Shown here: piece after piece, positions 43,281 through 52,393 of the stretch
Position numbering within the stretch: the stretch's first letter is position 1
Layout: every line of letters begins with the position of its first letter
Source: Defluviicoccus sp046348835
GTDB taxonomy: Bacteria; Pseudomonadota; Alphaproteobacteria; Rhodospirillales; Defluviicoccaceae
Assembly (NCBI GenBank): GCA_046348835.1
Contig: JAXMDM010000003.1
Coordinates: forward strand, 186,001 to 250,000
Length of the DNA stretch: 64,000 nt
Direction of reading: 5' to 3'
Translations under genes and position numbers: made by a program
The notes under the pieces: model-generated
Database searches by the model: none
What the model was told of the DNA's origin: nothing
The model's input: the letters and a program-made list of their open reading frames with translations, nothing else

Positions 43281-44114
43281 ATGCCTGATGAGCACCTGGA
43301 TAACCACATCGTCACCACGGACGGCCTGACCAAGGAGTTCAAGGGATTTATCGCCGTGCGCGACGTCAGCCTGAAGGTGCGTCGCGGCACCATTCACGCC
43401 TTGATCGGGCCCAACGGCGCCGGCAAGACCACCTGCTTCAACATGATCTCCAAGTTCCTGACCCCGACCCGCGGCACCATCCGGTTCAAGGATCGCGACA
43501 TCACCGCGGCGCAGCCTCATGCGGTGGCGCGCATGGGGATGGTGCGGTCGTTCCAGATCTCCGCCGTCTTCCCCCACCTCAGCGTTCTCGACAACGTCCG
43601 CGTCGCCCTGCAGCGGCAGTTGGGAATTTCGTTCCATTTCTGGCGGCGCGGATCGTCGCTCGACGTTCTCAACCAACGGGCGCTGGCGCTCCTCGATGAC
43701 GTCGGCCTGGACGGCTTGGCCGACACCCCGGCGGGAGAGCTTCCCTACGGCCGCAAGCGGGCGCTCGAGATCGCCACCACCTTGGCGCTGGATCCGGATC
43801 TGCTGCTGCTGGACGAACCCATGGCGGGCATGGGCCGGGAGGATATCCACCGCATCGCCGCCCTGATCCGACGGGTGAGGGGACAGCGGACGGTTCTGAT
43901 GGTGGAGCACAATCTCTCGGTGGTCGCCGACCTGTCGGACCGGATCACGGTGTTGGCGCGCGGCAGCGTGCTCGCCGAAGGGTCGTACGCCGAGGTCTCC
44001 ACCAACCCCGCCGTCGTCGCCGCCTACCTTGGGACGGAGGCCGGGGGGACGCAGTCCGGGGGAACGCAGGCCGGGGGAACACAGGCCGGGGGGGTGCAGA
44101 CCGGCGATGGATGA
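43281..44114 (+). CDS. livG: Branched-chain amino acid-type ABC transporter ATPase
   Basis: 277-aa nucleotide-binding subunit. Walker A IGPNGAGKTTCFNMISKFL, Q-loop region GMVRSFQISAVFPHLSVLDN, a degenerate signature PYGRKRALEIATTLAL (in place of LSGGQ), Walker B DLLLLDEPMAGM and the H-loop VLMVEHNLSVV are in order. The C-terminal ~25 residues are an unusual GGTQ repeat tail. The start MPDEHLDNH at 43281 is preferred to the upstream open frame. It overlaps livF by eight bases and opens a five-gene operon. Confidence 0.92.
   Translation: MPDEHLDNHIVTTDGLTKEFKGFIAVRDVSLKVRRGTIHALIGPNGAGKTTCFNMISKFLTPTRGTIRFKDRDITAAQPHAVARMGMVRSFQISAVFPHLSVLDNVRVALQRQLGISFHFWRRGSSLDVLNQRALALLDDVGLDGLADTPAGELPYGRKRALEIATTLALDPDLLLLDEPMAGMGREDIHRIAALIRRVRGQRTVLMVEHNLSVVADLSDRITVLARGSVLAEGSYAEVSTNPAVVAAYLGTEAGGTQSGGTQAGGTQAGGVQTGDG
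44035..44103 (+). repeat. 15-bp minisatellite encoding the LivG tail
   Basis: About four degenerate copies of GGCCGGGGGAACGCA lie at the end of livG. They encode GGTQS, GGTQA, GGTQA and GGVQT. The reading frame is kept because the unit is a multiple of three. Confidence 0.85.
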
Positions 44115-44820
44115 CAACGCCCCGCCGCTTTTGTCGGTGACCGACGTCCACGGCTATTATGGCGAGTCCCATGTCCTCCACGGCATGAGCTTCGTCGTCC
44201 ACGCCGGCGAGGTGGTCACCCTGCTCGGCCGCAACGGAGCCGGCAAGACCAGCACCATGCGGGCGATCATCGGCATTCTCGGCCAGCGTCGCGGCTCGAT
44301 CCGTTTCGCCGGGCGCGAAACCATCGCCCTGCCGTCGAACCGCATCGCCCGCCTCGGCATCGCCTATTGCCCGGAAGAGCGCGGCATATTTTCCAGCCTC
44401 AGCGTGTTCGAGAATCTGATGCTGCCGCCCGTCGTCCAGGCCGGCGGCCTGAGCGTCGACGAAATCTATGAGATTTTTCCCAACCTGAGCGAACGCCGGG
44501 CCAGCCAGGGCACCAAGCTCTCGGGCGGCGAACAGCAGATGCTGGCGATCGGCCGCATCCTGCGCACCGGCGCCAGGCTGCTCCTGTTCGACGAGCCGAC
44601 GGAAGGGTTGGCGCCGGTCATCGTTCAGGAGATCGGCTCGGTCATCCGCACTTTGAAGGCGAGGGGCTTCACCATTCTTTTCGTCGAGCAGAATTTCCAT
44701 TTCGCCGCCACGGTCGCCGACCGCCACTACGTGGTCGAGCATGGCCGGGTGATCGACATGATCGCCAACGACGCGATCGACGCCAACCGGCGGAAGCTGG
44801 AGGGCTATCTCGGTGTGTGA
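44107..44820 (+). CDS. livF: Branched-chain amino acid-type ABC transporter ATPase
   Basis: 237-aa second nucleotide-binding subunit. Walker A LLGRNGAGKTSTMRAIIGIL, family motif AYCPEERGIFSSLSVFENLM, signature KLSGGEQQMLAIGRIL, Walker B RLLLFDEPTEGLAP and H-loop ILFVEQNFHFA. The C-terminus RKLEGYLGV is characteristic of LivF. It overlaps livG, which implies paired production of the heterodimer. Confidence 0.95.
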   Translation: MDDNAPPLLSVTDVHGYYGESHVLHGMSFVVHAGEVVTLLGRNGAGKTSTMRAIIGILGQRRGSIRFAGRETIALPSNRIARLGIAYCPEERGIFSSLSVFENLMLPPVVQAGGLSVDEIYEIFPNLSERRASQGTKLSGGEQQMLAIGRILRTGARLLLFDEPTEGLAPVIVQEIGSVIRTLKARGFTILFVEQNFHFAATVADRHYVVEHGRVIDMIANDAIDANRRKLEGYLGV

Positions 44821-44838
44821 GAGTGGGAGGAACGATAA

Positions 44839-46056
44839 ATGACGAAGCGTTTGTGCGGCGTGGTCGCGGGGGTGGGACTGGGGTTGCTCACCGCCACCGC
44901 GGCGTTGGCGCAGGTCTCCAACGACGTGGTCAAGCTCGGCGTCCTCAACGACCAGTCCGGCGTCTACGCCGATCTCGCCGGGCCCGGCTCGGTGGTGGCG
45001 GCGAAGATGGCGGTGGAGGACTTCGGCGGCAAGGTGCTGGGCAAGCCGATCGAGGTGATCTTCGCCGACCACCAGAACAAGCCCGACGTGGCGACGCCCA
45101 TCGTCAACCAATGGATCGACGTCGATAACGTCGATGCGATCGTCGACGTGCCCACGTCGTCGGTGGCGCTGGCGGTTCAGGAGATCACCAAGAACAAGAA
45201 CCGCGTCCATCTCAACTCCACCGCCGGGACCTCCGATCTCACCGGCAAGGCCTGTTCGCCCACCGGCATCCACTGGACCTACGACACCTACGCGCTGGCC
45301 AACACCACCGGCCGGGCGCTGACCAAGGACGGCGGCGACACCTGGTTCTTCATCACCGCCGATTACGCCTTCGGCCACGCCCTGGAAAAAGACACCTCTG
45401 CGGCGATAGCCGCGGCGGGCGGTAAGGTCGTCGGATCGGTGAATGCGCCCTTCCCCAATCAGGACTTCTCGTCGTTCCTGCTCCAGGCCCAGGCATCGGG
45501 TGCCAAGGTCATCGGTCTCGCCAACGCCGGCGGTGACATGATCAACGCGGTCAAACAGGCGCGCGAGTTCGGCATCACCGCCGGCGGTCAGCGGCTCGCC
45601 GGTCTCCTCGTGTTTATTTCCGACATCAACAGCCTCGGCCTCGAGACGACGCAGGGGCTGGTGCTCACCACCGGTTTCTACTGGGATCGCGATGACGAGA
45701 CCCGCGCCTGGTCGAAGCGCTTTGCCGAACGCAACAACGGCCGCATGCCGACGATGGTGCAGGCAGGCGTCTATTCGGCGGTCATGCATTACCTGCAGGC
45801 GATCAAGGCCGCCGGCACCGACGAGGCCAAGGCGGTCGTCGCCAAGATGCGCGAAACGCCGGTCAACGATTTCTTCGCCCACAACGGTCACATCCGCGCC
45901 GACGGGCGCATGGTCCACGACATGTACCTGGTTCAGGTGAAGTCGCCGCAGGAATCGAAGTATCCCTGGGACTACTACAAGATTCTGAAGGTGGTTCCGG
46001 GCGACGAGGCCTATCGGCCGCTGGATCAGGGTGGCTGCCCGCTGGTAGCCAAATAG
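44839..46056 (+). CDS. ABC transporter periplasmic substrate-binding protein (Leu/Ile/Val family)
   Basis: 405 aa with a Sec signal peptide (MTKRLCGVVAGVGLGLLTAT, cleavage after ALA-Q near residue 25). The mature type I periplasmic-binding fold reads VVKLGVLNDQSGVYADLAGP at its start, then ADHQNKPDVATPIVNQWID and GDTWFFITADYAFGHALEKD. Similar proteins serve ureas, amides or aromatic acids as well as amino acids, so the substrate is open. It lies 18 bases after livF and before the permeases. Confidence 0.9.
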   Translation: MTKRLCGVVAGVGLGLLTATAALAQVSNDVVKLGVLNDQSGVYADLAGPGSVVAAKMAVEDFGGKVLGKPIEVIFADHQNKPDVATPIVNQWIDVDNVDAIVDVPTSSVALAVQEITKNKNRVHLNSTAGTSDLTGKACSPTGIHWTYDTYALANTTGRALTKDGGDTWFFITADYAFGHALEKDTSAAIAAAGGKVVGSVNAPFPNQDFSSFLLQAQASGAKVIGLANAGGDMINAVKQAREFGITAGGQRLAGLLVFISDINSLGLETTQGLVLTTGFYWDRDDETRAWSKRFAERNNGRMPTMVQAGVYSAVMHYLQAIKAAGTDEAKAVVAKMRETPVNDFFAHNGHIRADGRMVHDMYLVQVKSPQESKYPWDYYKILKVVPGDEAYRPLDQGGCPLVAK

Positions 46057-46096
46057 TCGCAACCGGGGAGGAACCCGGGGAGGGGAGCCTCTGCAG

Positions 46097-46984
46097 ATGT
46101 TCGAGATGCTGGGCATACCACCGCAGGCGCTGTTCGGTCAGCTCTTGATCGGGCTGATCAACGGCGCCTTCTACGCCATGCTCAGTCTCGGCCTGGCGCT
46201 GATTTTCGGCCTGCTCAACATCATCAACTTCGCCCACGGCGCCCAGTACATGCTGGGCGCTTTCGTCGCCTGGCTGCTGTTGAAGCATTTCGGCATCGGC
46301 TACTGGCCGTCGCTGCTGTTGGCACCCTTGATCGTCGGCCTTTTCGGTATGGCGACGGAGCGGTTGCTGCTGCGCCGGCTGGCGAAGCTCGACCCCATCT
46401 ACGGCTTGCTGCTGACCTTCGGCCTGGCGCTGGTGATCGAGGGGATATTCCGCCAGCTGTTCGGCGTGTCGGGCCAGCCCTATGCGCCGCCGGCGGAACT
46501 CGGCGGCGGCTACAATCTCGGCTTCATGTTCCTGCCGAAGTACCGGGCCTGGGTGATCCTGATCTCGCTCGTCGTCTGCCTCGGCACCTGGCTGGTGATC
46601 GAGAAGACCCGGCTCGGCGCCTACCTCCGGGCGGCGACGGAGAATCCGACCCTGGTCCAGGCGTTCGGGATCAACGTACCCTTGATGGTGACCGCCACCT
46701 ACGGCCTCGGGGTGGGGCTGGCGGCGTTCGCCGGGGTGCTGGCGGCGCCCATCTATTCCCTCAACCCGCTCATGGGCTCGCACCTCATCATCGTCGTCTT
46801 CGCCGTGGTGGTGATCGGCGGTATGGGCTCGATCCTCGGCTCCATCATCACCGGCTTCGCGCTGGGGGTGGTGGAGGGATTGACCAAGGTCTTCTATCCG
46901 GAGGCCTCCAGCACCGTCATCTTCATCATCATGGCGATCGTCCTGTTGGCCAAGCCGACCGGGCTGTTCGGCCGCGCGGGGTGA
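46097..46984 (+). CDS. livH: Branched-chain amino acid-type ABC permease LivH
   Basis: 295-aa inner-membrane permease with about eight helices. It begins LFGQLLIGLINGAFYAMLSL and GLALIFGLLNIINFAHG, the strongly conserved LivH start. EAA-loop-like RAATENPTLVQAFGINV and VIGGMGSILGSIITGFALGV follow. It pairs with LivM four bases downstream. Confidence 0.95.
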   Translation: MFEMLGIPPQALFGQLLIGLINGAFYAMLSLGLALIFGLLNIINFAHGAQYMLGAFVAWLLLKHFGIGYWPSLLLAPLIVGLFGMATERLLLRRLAKLDPIYGLLLTFGLALVIEGIFRQLFGVSGQPYAPPAELGGGYNLGFMFLPKYRAWVILISLVVCLGTWLVIEKTRLGAYLRAATENPTLVQAFGINVPLMVTATYGLGVGLAAFAGVLAAPIYSLNPLMGSHLIIVVFAVVVIGGMGSILGSIITGFALGVVEGLTKVFYPEASSTVIFIIMAIVLLAKPTGLFGRAG

Positions 46985-46987
46985 GCG

Positions 46988-47929
46988 ATGGCCGGCACCG
47001 ATAATCTGAAAGTCCCGCTGCTCGTCCTGTTCTGCCTCGGCCTGGCGGCGCCCTACGTGCTCTATCCCATCTTCCTGATGAAGGTGCTCTGCTTCGCGCT
47101 GTTCGCCTGCGCCTACAATCTGCTCATCGGCTACGTGGGCCTGATCAGCTTCGGCCACGCCGCCTTCTTCGGCATGGCCGCCTACGTCACCGGTCATGCG
47201 GCCAAGGTCTGGGGCCTGCCGACGGAACTCGCCATCCTTGCCGGAACGGCGGCGGCGGCGGCTCTTGGCCTCGTTTTCGGCGCGCTGGCGATCCGCCGCC
47301 AGGGAATCTATTTCGCCATGGTGACGCTGGCGTTGGCGCAGATGGTCTATTTCTTTTGTCTGCAGGCGCCGTTCACCCACGGCGAGGACGGCATCCAGGC
47401 CATCCCCCGCGGCAAGCTCTTGGGTCTCTTCGACCTCAACAATCAGCTCGTTCTCTACTACTTCGTCTTCTTCGTCTTCGTCGTCGCGTTTGCCATCATC
47501 CTGCGGACGGTGAACTCGCCCTTCGGCCAAATTCTGACCGCGCTGCGCGAGAACGAAACCCGCGCCGTGTCGCTGGGCTACCGAGCCGACCTTTACAAGC
47601 TCCTGGCGTTCGTCCTGTCGGCGGCGTTCTCGGGACTGGCGGGGGCGCTGATGACCATCGTCTTCCAGCTCGCCGCGCTCAACAACGTCCACTGGCACCT
47701 GTCGGGAGAGGTGGTGCTGATGACCTTGCTGGGCGGCATGGGGACCGTCATCGGTCCGGTGGTGGGCGCCTTCATCCTCGTCGCCATCCAGAACTATTTC
47801 GCCCAGGTTGGCGCCTGGTCGACGATCATTCAGGGCGGGATTTTCGTCGCCTGCGTCCTCCTCTTCCGCCACGGCATCGTCGGCGAGATCGAGCGCTGGC
47901 GGCGGAGGCGAGCCGTCGCCCCCCGATAA
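46988..47929 (+). CDS. livM: Branched-chain amino acid-type ABC permease LivM
   Basis: 313-aa permease with about nine helices. Conserved parts are ACAYNLLIGYVGLISFGHAA, RRQGIYFAMVTLALAQM, LTALRENETRAVSLGYRADL (EAA loop) and TLLGGMGTVIGPVVGAFIL. It ends the operon. The order ATPase-ATPase-binding protein-permease-permease differs from E. coli but is frequent in Alphaproteobacteria. Confidence 0.95.
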   Translation: MAGTDNLKVPLLVLFCLGLAAPYVLYPIFLMKVLCFALFACAYNLLIGYVGLISFGHAAFFGMAAYVTGHAAKVWGLPTELAILAGTAAAAALGLVFGALAIRRQGIYFAMVTLALAQMVYFFCLQAPFTHGEDGIQAIPRGKLLGLFDLNNQLVLYYFVFFVFVVAFAIILRTVNSPFGQILTALRENETRAVSLGYRADLYKLLAFVLSAAFSGLAGALMTIVFQLAALNNVHWHLSGEVVLMTLLGGMGTVIGPVVGAFILVAIQNYFAQVGAWSTIIQGGIFVACVLLFRHGIVGEIERWRRRRAVAPR

Positions 47930-47936
47930 GACGCCG

Positions 47937-47964
47937 GGCCAACCGCGCCCGGCCAACCGCGCCC
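47937..47964. repeat. Two tandem 14-bp repeats after livM
   Basis: GGCCAACCGCGCCC occurs twice in tandem, followed by a degenerate third start GGTCGACCGC. It lies a few bases after the livM stop, with no T-run. Confidence 0.6.
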
Positions 47965-48120
47965 GGTCGACCGCCGCGCCCCGGGAATACCTGCGTCCCA
48001 CCGCCGGTCCCTGGAAGCTATCGCCACAGCGGACGACATATGGGCTACGCTGCAGCGACCGGCGCGCGCCTTCCTTCCGGATGCCCGTGCCGACAAGACA
48101 GATGAAAGGCGGAAGGACCG

Positions 48121-49086
48121 ATGCGCCAGCTCACCCCGGAAGGACACACCATCGTTGCCGACGTGGCCCGGCGCCACGGCTTCAGCACCGATGCGGTGAC
48201 CACCATGCTGATGGCCGTCGCCGCCGGCAACGGCCGCATGGCCCAGTTCGACCACCCCGAGTTCGGCGGCATCGGGCAATGGTCGCAGGGCGGCATGATC
48301 ATGATCGGCGACATGTTCAATAACGCGCTGAAGGCGCGGGTGGACGGGCTATGCACGGAACTCGCCGGCCTGGTGGCGCGCCAGCCGCTGACCCCGCCGC
48401 GGGGAGGTTCGTCGCAGAGCCAGAGCCAAAGCCAGGGCGGTTTCGGCGGCGGCGGAATATTCGCCGGCGGTGACGAGGTGAGCCTGTTCGTGCCGATGGC
48501 CGGCGGCTCGTCGGCCGGCTGGTGGCCGGCCGAACTCGGTCAACCGTCGTCCACCGGTCAGCAGAACGACATCCGCTACGCGGTGTTTCCCGCCGCCCGC
48601 AGGCTGGCCGTCGACATCGGCGGTCGGCTCAGCGTTTACGACACCCTCGACCACCGGATCGGCGGCGTCTCGCAGCAGCAGAGCGGCGATGCGTCCCTGA
48701 CCTTCACCAGTCAGGCCGGGCTGGTGCGTCTCCGCGAGCTGCCGCTGGTCGCCGCCGACGAGCGGGGATCGACCCCGACGCCGGCCGCCGGGGCGCCAGC
48801 AAGCCGACGCGAGAGCCGACCCGCCGAGCCGCCGCCCGCCGAGCCTGCGCCGCCCGCCGAACCGGCGTCGCCTGCCCCCATCCCGCCGGCCGCATCGCCG
48901 CTACCGGCGATGTCCAACGCGCCGCCGCCAGTGCCGGCGGCGTCGGCGCCTGCCTCCCGTGGCCCGGCGGGCTCCGCCGACGATGTCTTCGCCAAGCTCG
49001 AACGCTTGGCCGACCTGCGCGGCAAGGGAATCATCTCCGAGGACGAGTTCGCGACGAAGAAGGCGGAGCTGCTGGCACGGCTGTGA
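48121..49086 (+). CDS. SHOCT-domain protein with proline-rich linker
   Basis: 321 aa. Residues 1-85 form an N-terminal domain starting MRQLTPEGHTIVADVARRHG, with MFNNALKARVDGLCTELAGL. Next come a serine/glutamine/glycine stretch, a second globular part with NDIRYAVFPAARRLAVDIGG (~150-220), a Pro/Ala linker, and a C-terminal SHOCT helix pair DDVFAKLERLADLRGKGIIS, EDEFATKKAELLARL. SHOCT is usually an oligomerisation module. No signal peptide is seen. The role is unknown. Confidence 0.8.
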   Translation: MRQLTPEGHTIVADVARRHGFSTDAVTTMLMAVAAGNGRMAQFDHPEFGGIGQWSQGGMIMIGDMFNNALKARVDGLCTELAGLVARQPLTPPRGGSSQSQSQSQGGFGGGGIFAGGDEVSLFVPMAGGSSAGWWPAELGQPSSTGQQNDIRYAVFPAARRLAVDIGGRLSVYDTLDHRIGGVSQQQSGDASLTFTSQAGLVRLRELPLVAADERGSTPTPAAGAPASRRESRPAEPPPAEPAPPAEPASPAPIPPAASPLPAMSNAPPPVPAASAPASRGPAGSADDVFAKLERLADLRGKGIISEDEFATKKAELLARL

Positions 49087-49176
49087 TCCCCGGCCCGGGC
49101 ACGCCCCAGGCTCGTGCCCGGCGCGGGGACCTGCTAGGCTCGCCAAGCCCGAAGGGTCAGGGGCGAGAGGAGAAGC

Positions 49177-49878
49177 ATGAGGGCTTTAATTCGGGCGGCC
49201 TGCCTCTGGCTCGCCGTCATCGTTGTTGCCGGCTGTGCATCGAGTGAAGTCACCTCGTATCGGCCGCCCCAGGGCAGGATCGAGCGACCCGATCGGATTC
49301 TCGTCTACGACTTTGCCGCCACCGCCGACGAGTTGCCGGCGGACGTGGCCATCGCCGGTCGCGGCGCATACGTCCCGAGAGCGACGGCGTCACAGCTTGC
49401 GGTGGGGCGTGAGCTCGGCAAGAGAACGGCGCAGTACCTGGTCGAGGATTTGCGCCAGGCGGGGCTTCCGGCCTATCGGGCGGCCGCATCGGCTCCGGCG
49501 AACGTCGGCGACGGCATCGTCGTCGGCTATTTCACCACCATCGATCCGGGCGATGCCACCCAGCGGATGGTGGTGGGATTCGGCCAGGGGGGCGCCCAGC
49601 TCAAGACCGTGGTCAAGGGCTACCTCATGACCGCCGGCGGGCTTCAGCCGCTGGGGTCGGGTGAGGTGGAGGCGGGGAGCGGCAAGTTGCCGGGAGGTGC
49701 CGTCCCGCTGCTTGTTACCCTCGCTACCGGCAATCCCATCGGCCTTGCCGTCGGCGGGGCGGCGAAGGCCTACGGCGAGGTGTCCGGCGAGGAAACGGTC
49801 GACGGCGCCGCCCAGCGCATCGCCAGCGAGGTCTCGGCCAAGATCGAGGCGACCGCCAGACGCCAGGGCTGGATGTGA
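49177..49878 (+). CDS. DUF4410-type lipoprotein
   Basis: 233 aa with lipoprotein signal MRALIRAACLWLAVIVVAGC and cysteine at residue 20. The body shows RILVYDFAATADELPADVAI, GRELGKRTAQYLVEDLRQAG, VVGYFTTIDPGDATQRMVVG and VKGYLMTAGGLQPLGSGEVE, typical of DUF4410. It is probably outer-membrane anchored and facing the periplasm; function unknown. It is 90 bases after the SHOCT gene, same strand. Confidence 0.82.
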   Translation: MRALIRAACLWLAVIVVAGCASSEVTSYRPPQGRIERPDRILVYDFAATADELPADVAIAGRGAYVPRATASQLAVGRELGKRTAQYLVEDLRQAGLPAYRAAASAPANVGDGIVVGYFTTIDPGDATQRMVVGFGQGGAQLKTVVKGYLMTAGGLQPLGSGEVEAGSGKLPGGAVPLLVTLATGNPIGLAVGGAAKAYGEVSGEETVDGAAQRIASEVSAKIEATARRQGWM

Positions 49879-49909
49879 GCCGGGAAGGGGCGGTGCGCCG
49901 ATAAGGCCG

Positions 49910-51157
49910 TCAGGCGCCGAGGCGGCTGCGGGCGGTGGCGAATTGGGCGTTCGGAACCCGTCCGTCCCCGTCCCGGGAGAAGGGCGACTGGATCCGTTTC
50001 AGGAAGAACATGGGAAGGCCGCCCTTGTTCTTGGCCTCGATCGTGCCCCGGTCCTCGGTCTCGAAGAAGCTCTTGACGCGATGATAGGTGCTTTCGGACA
50101 GATTGATCCGTCCGGGCGCTCCATTCGCCTCCATCAGAGCCGCCACATTGACCGCGTCGCCCCAGATGTCATAGGTGAATTTTCTCTTGCCGACGACGCC
50201 CGCCATCACCGAGCCGGTGTGAATGCCGATCCGCAGCTCCCAGGGAGGCAGGCGCATCTTGTCGCGGAGCGCATTCATCCGCGCCATGTAAGTTTGGATC
50301 TCGATCGCCGCCAGGCAGGCGTCGACGGGATGGGTCTGGTTCGGCTCGGGTAAGCCGCCAGCGCACATGTAGGCATCGCCGATGGTCTTGAGCTTCTCCA
50401 GGCGATGACCGGCGACGATTTCGTCGAACGCGGAAAAGTACTGGTGCAGGTCTTCCACCAACCGGCGCGGCTCCAGGCTCTCGGCAAAGCGGGTAAAGCC
50501 CTTGAAGTCGGTGAACATGATCGTCGTTGAATCGTAATATCGGGGCGCTACGCCCTTCTCCCGCTCCAGTTCGGCGGCAATCTCCGCCGGCAGGATGTTC
50601 AGCAGCAGATCCTGCGCTTTCCTCTTCTCGGCCGCGAGCGCCTCCCGCGCCGCCGCCAGCTCCAAAAGATTTCGCCGCAGCTCGAGCTGGGCCACGACCT
50701 GGCGCGCCAACCGCCGGATCGCTTCGCCCTGGGCAAAGGTGATCTGGCGCGGCTCGAAGTCGACGACGCACAGGGTCCCGAGCGCACATCCCTCGGGGTT
50801 GATCAACGGCATCCCGGCGTAGAACCGGCAGAACGGCTCGCCCGCCACGTAGGTGAGTTCGCGAAAGCGGTCGTCTTGACTGAGGTCCGGCACCACCAGG
50901 AGATCGCCGAGACACAGCGTCGTCGAGCAGGTGGTTCCCCGCGGCATTTCCACCAGTTCCGGCGTCAGGCCGTATCTGGCCTTCAGCCATTCGCGGGTGT
51001 CGGAAATGAGATTGACGATGCCGACCGGACAGCCGACGATCTGGGCCGCCAGCTCGGCCACGTCGTCGAAGATCGGCTCCGGCGGCGTTCCGACGATGTG
51101 GTACGAGTCCAGCGCAACCACCCGCGCCGGCTCGTTCTCCGGAACCGGAAAATCCAT
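49910..51157 (-). CDS. GAF-domain class III adenylate cyclase, atypical active site
   Basis: 415 aa. The GAF domain (~25-165) contains GIVNLISDTREWLKARYGL and MPLINPEGCALGTLCVVD. A coiled-coil linker (LLELAAAREALAAEKRKAQD) leads to the cyclase domain (~215-390). Metal aspartates are in IMFTDFKGFT and IGDAYMC. The purine-specifying Lys is in EKLKTIGDAYM and the Asp in YDIWGDAVN, favouring ATP. The transition-state Arg normally five positions into NxxxR is replaced: VNVAALMEANG has Leu. The start at 51157 follows GGAAGGGAACG; a longer frame to 51286 overlaps the divergent promoter region. Confidence 0.88.
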   Translation of the reverse strand: MDFPVPENEPARVVALDSYHIVGTPPEPIFDDVAELAAQIVGCPVGIVNLISDTREWLKARYGLTPELVEMPRGTTCSTTLCLGDLLVVPDLSQDDRFRELTYVAGEPFCRFYAGMPLINPEGCALGTLCVVDFEPRQITFAQGEAIRRLARQVVAQLELRRNLLELAAAREALAAEKRKAQDLLLNILPAEIAAELEREKGVAPRYYDSTTIMFTDFKGFTRFAESLEPRRLVEDLHQYFSAFDEIVAGHRLEKLKTIGDAYMCAGGLPEPNQTHPVDACLAAIEIQTYMARMNALRDKMRLPPWELRIGIHTGSVMAGVVGKRKFTYDIWGDAVNVAALMEANGAPGRINLSESTYHRVKSFFETEDRGTIEAKNKGGLPMFFLKRIQSPFSRDGDGRVPNAQFATARSRLGA

Positions 51158-51300
51158 AGCCGTTCCCTTCCGCAAAGGTCGCAACCGCAGGGGACCTTTT
51201 CCCTGGCGAGCTTTGCATTGCAGCCAATATAAGCCAACTGGGCCGATGGACACGCCCTGGACCATGCGCGCCGCTGCAGCAACCACAGCCGGAGGAAACC

Positions 51301-52362
51301 ATGACCATCGCCGTGCACGGCTATGCCACCCACGCCGCCACCAGCGAGCTCGTTCCGTTCTCGTTCGAGCGGCGCGACCCCCGTCCCGGCGACGTGGTCA
51401 TCGACATTCTCTATTGCGGCATCTGCCATTCCGACATCCATTTCGCCCGCAACGAGTGGGGCTGGACCGAATACCCGTTCGTTCCCGGCCATGAGATCGT
51501 CGGCCGGGTGGTCGCCGTCGGCAACCAGGTCAGCCAGTACAAGGCGGGCGATCTGGTCGGCGTCGGCTGCCTGGTCGACAGCTGCCGCCATTGTGCCTCC
51601 TGCAACGAGGGGCTGGAGCAGTATTGCGACAACGGCTTCACCGGCACCTACGGCGGCGAGGACAAGATCGGCGGCACCCCGCACAAGATGACCTTCGGCG
51701 GCTACTCGGAAAAAATCACCGTCGACGAGCGGTTCGTCCTGCGGATCCCGGAGAACCTGGACCCGGCCGCCGCCGCGCCGCTGCTCTGCGCCGGCATCAC
51801 CACCTATTCCCCGCTCCGCCACTGGAAGGTGACGGCGGGACAGAAGGTGGGTGTCATCGGCCTCGGCGGCCTCGGACACATGGGGGTCAAGTTCGCCCAC
51901 GCCATGGGAGCGCACGTGGTGATGATCACCACCTCGGCCGGCAAGGGCGAGGACGCCAAGAAACTCGGCGCCGACGAGGTCCTGCTGTCAAAAGACGCCG
52001 CAGCCATGGAGGCGGCGCAAAACAGCTTCGACTTCCTCCTCAACACCATTCCCGTCGGCCATGATGTCGATCCCTACATGGCGCTGTTGAAGCGGGACGG
52101 GACGATGGTCCTGGTCGGCGCGGTCGAGCCGCTGACCCGGGTCGACGGCGTGCCGATGATCTTCCGCCGCCGCACGATGGCCGGATCCTTGATCGGCGGC
52201 CTGCCCGAGACCCAGGAGATGCTGGATTTCTGCGGCGAGCACAACATCACCTGCGACATCGAGAGGATCGTCATCAAGGACGTCAACACCGCCTACGAGC
52301 GCACCGTCAAGGGCGACGTCAAATACCGCTTCGTCATCGATATGGCCTCGCTGAAGGGGTGA
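51301..52362 (+). CDS. Zinc-dependent NAD(P)H alcohol dehydrogenase (YahK/CAD type)
   Basis: 353-aa medium-chain dehydrogenase. The catalytic zinc site is CGICHSDIHFARNEWG and GHEIVGRVVAVGNQV; structural-zinc cysteines are in CLVDSCRHCASCNEGLEQYC. The Rossmann motif is VGVIGLGGLGHMGVKFAHAM, followed by TTSAGKGEDAKKLGADEVL, where the TSxxK pattern suggests NADPH. The C-terminus RYVIDMASL-like (FVIDMASLKG) matches YahK aldehyde reductases. It is divergent from the cyclase gene. Confidence 0.93.
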   Translation: MTIAVHGYATHAATSELVPFSFERRDPRPGDVVIDILYCGICHSDIHFARNEWGWTEYPFVPGHEIVGRVVAVGNQVSQYKAGDLVGVGCLVDSCRHCASCNEGLEQYCDNGFTGTYGGEDKIGGTPHKMTFGGYSEKITVDERFVLRIPENLDPAAAAPLLCAGITTYSPLRHWKVTAGQKVGVIGLGGLGHMGVKFAHAMGAHVVMITTSAGKGEDAKKLGADEVLLSKDAAAMEAAQNSFDFLLNTIPVGHDVDPYMALLKRDGTMVLVGAVEPLTRVDGVPMIFRRRTMAGSLIGGLPETQEMLDFCGEHNITCDIERIVIKDVNTAYERTVKGDVKYRFVIDMASLKG

Positions 52363-52393
52363 GCGGCAGGCCGACAGGGCAGGGAAGGCAGCG

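Noticed and set aside
44035..44103. Short tandem repeats considered as a CRISPR array
   Set aside because: The unit is 15 bp, contiguous and coding; no spacers and no cas genes are present.
43945..48001. Two long minus-strand open frames (723 and 712 codons) opposite livF, the binding-protein gene, livH and livM
   Set aside because: They are His/Asp/Arg-rich antisense frames produced by high third-position GC; the plus-strand genes have clear family motifs.
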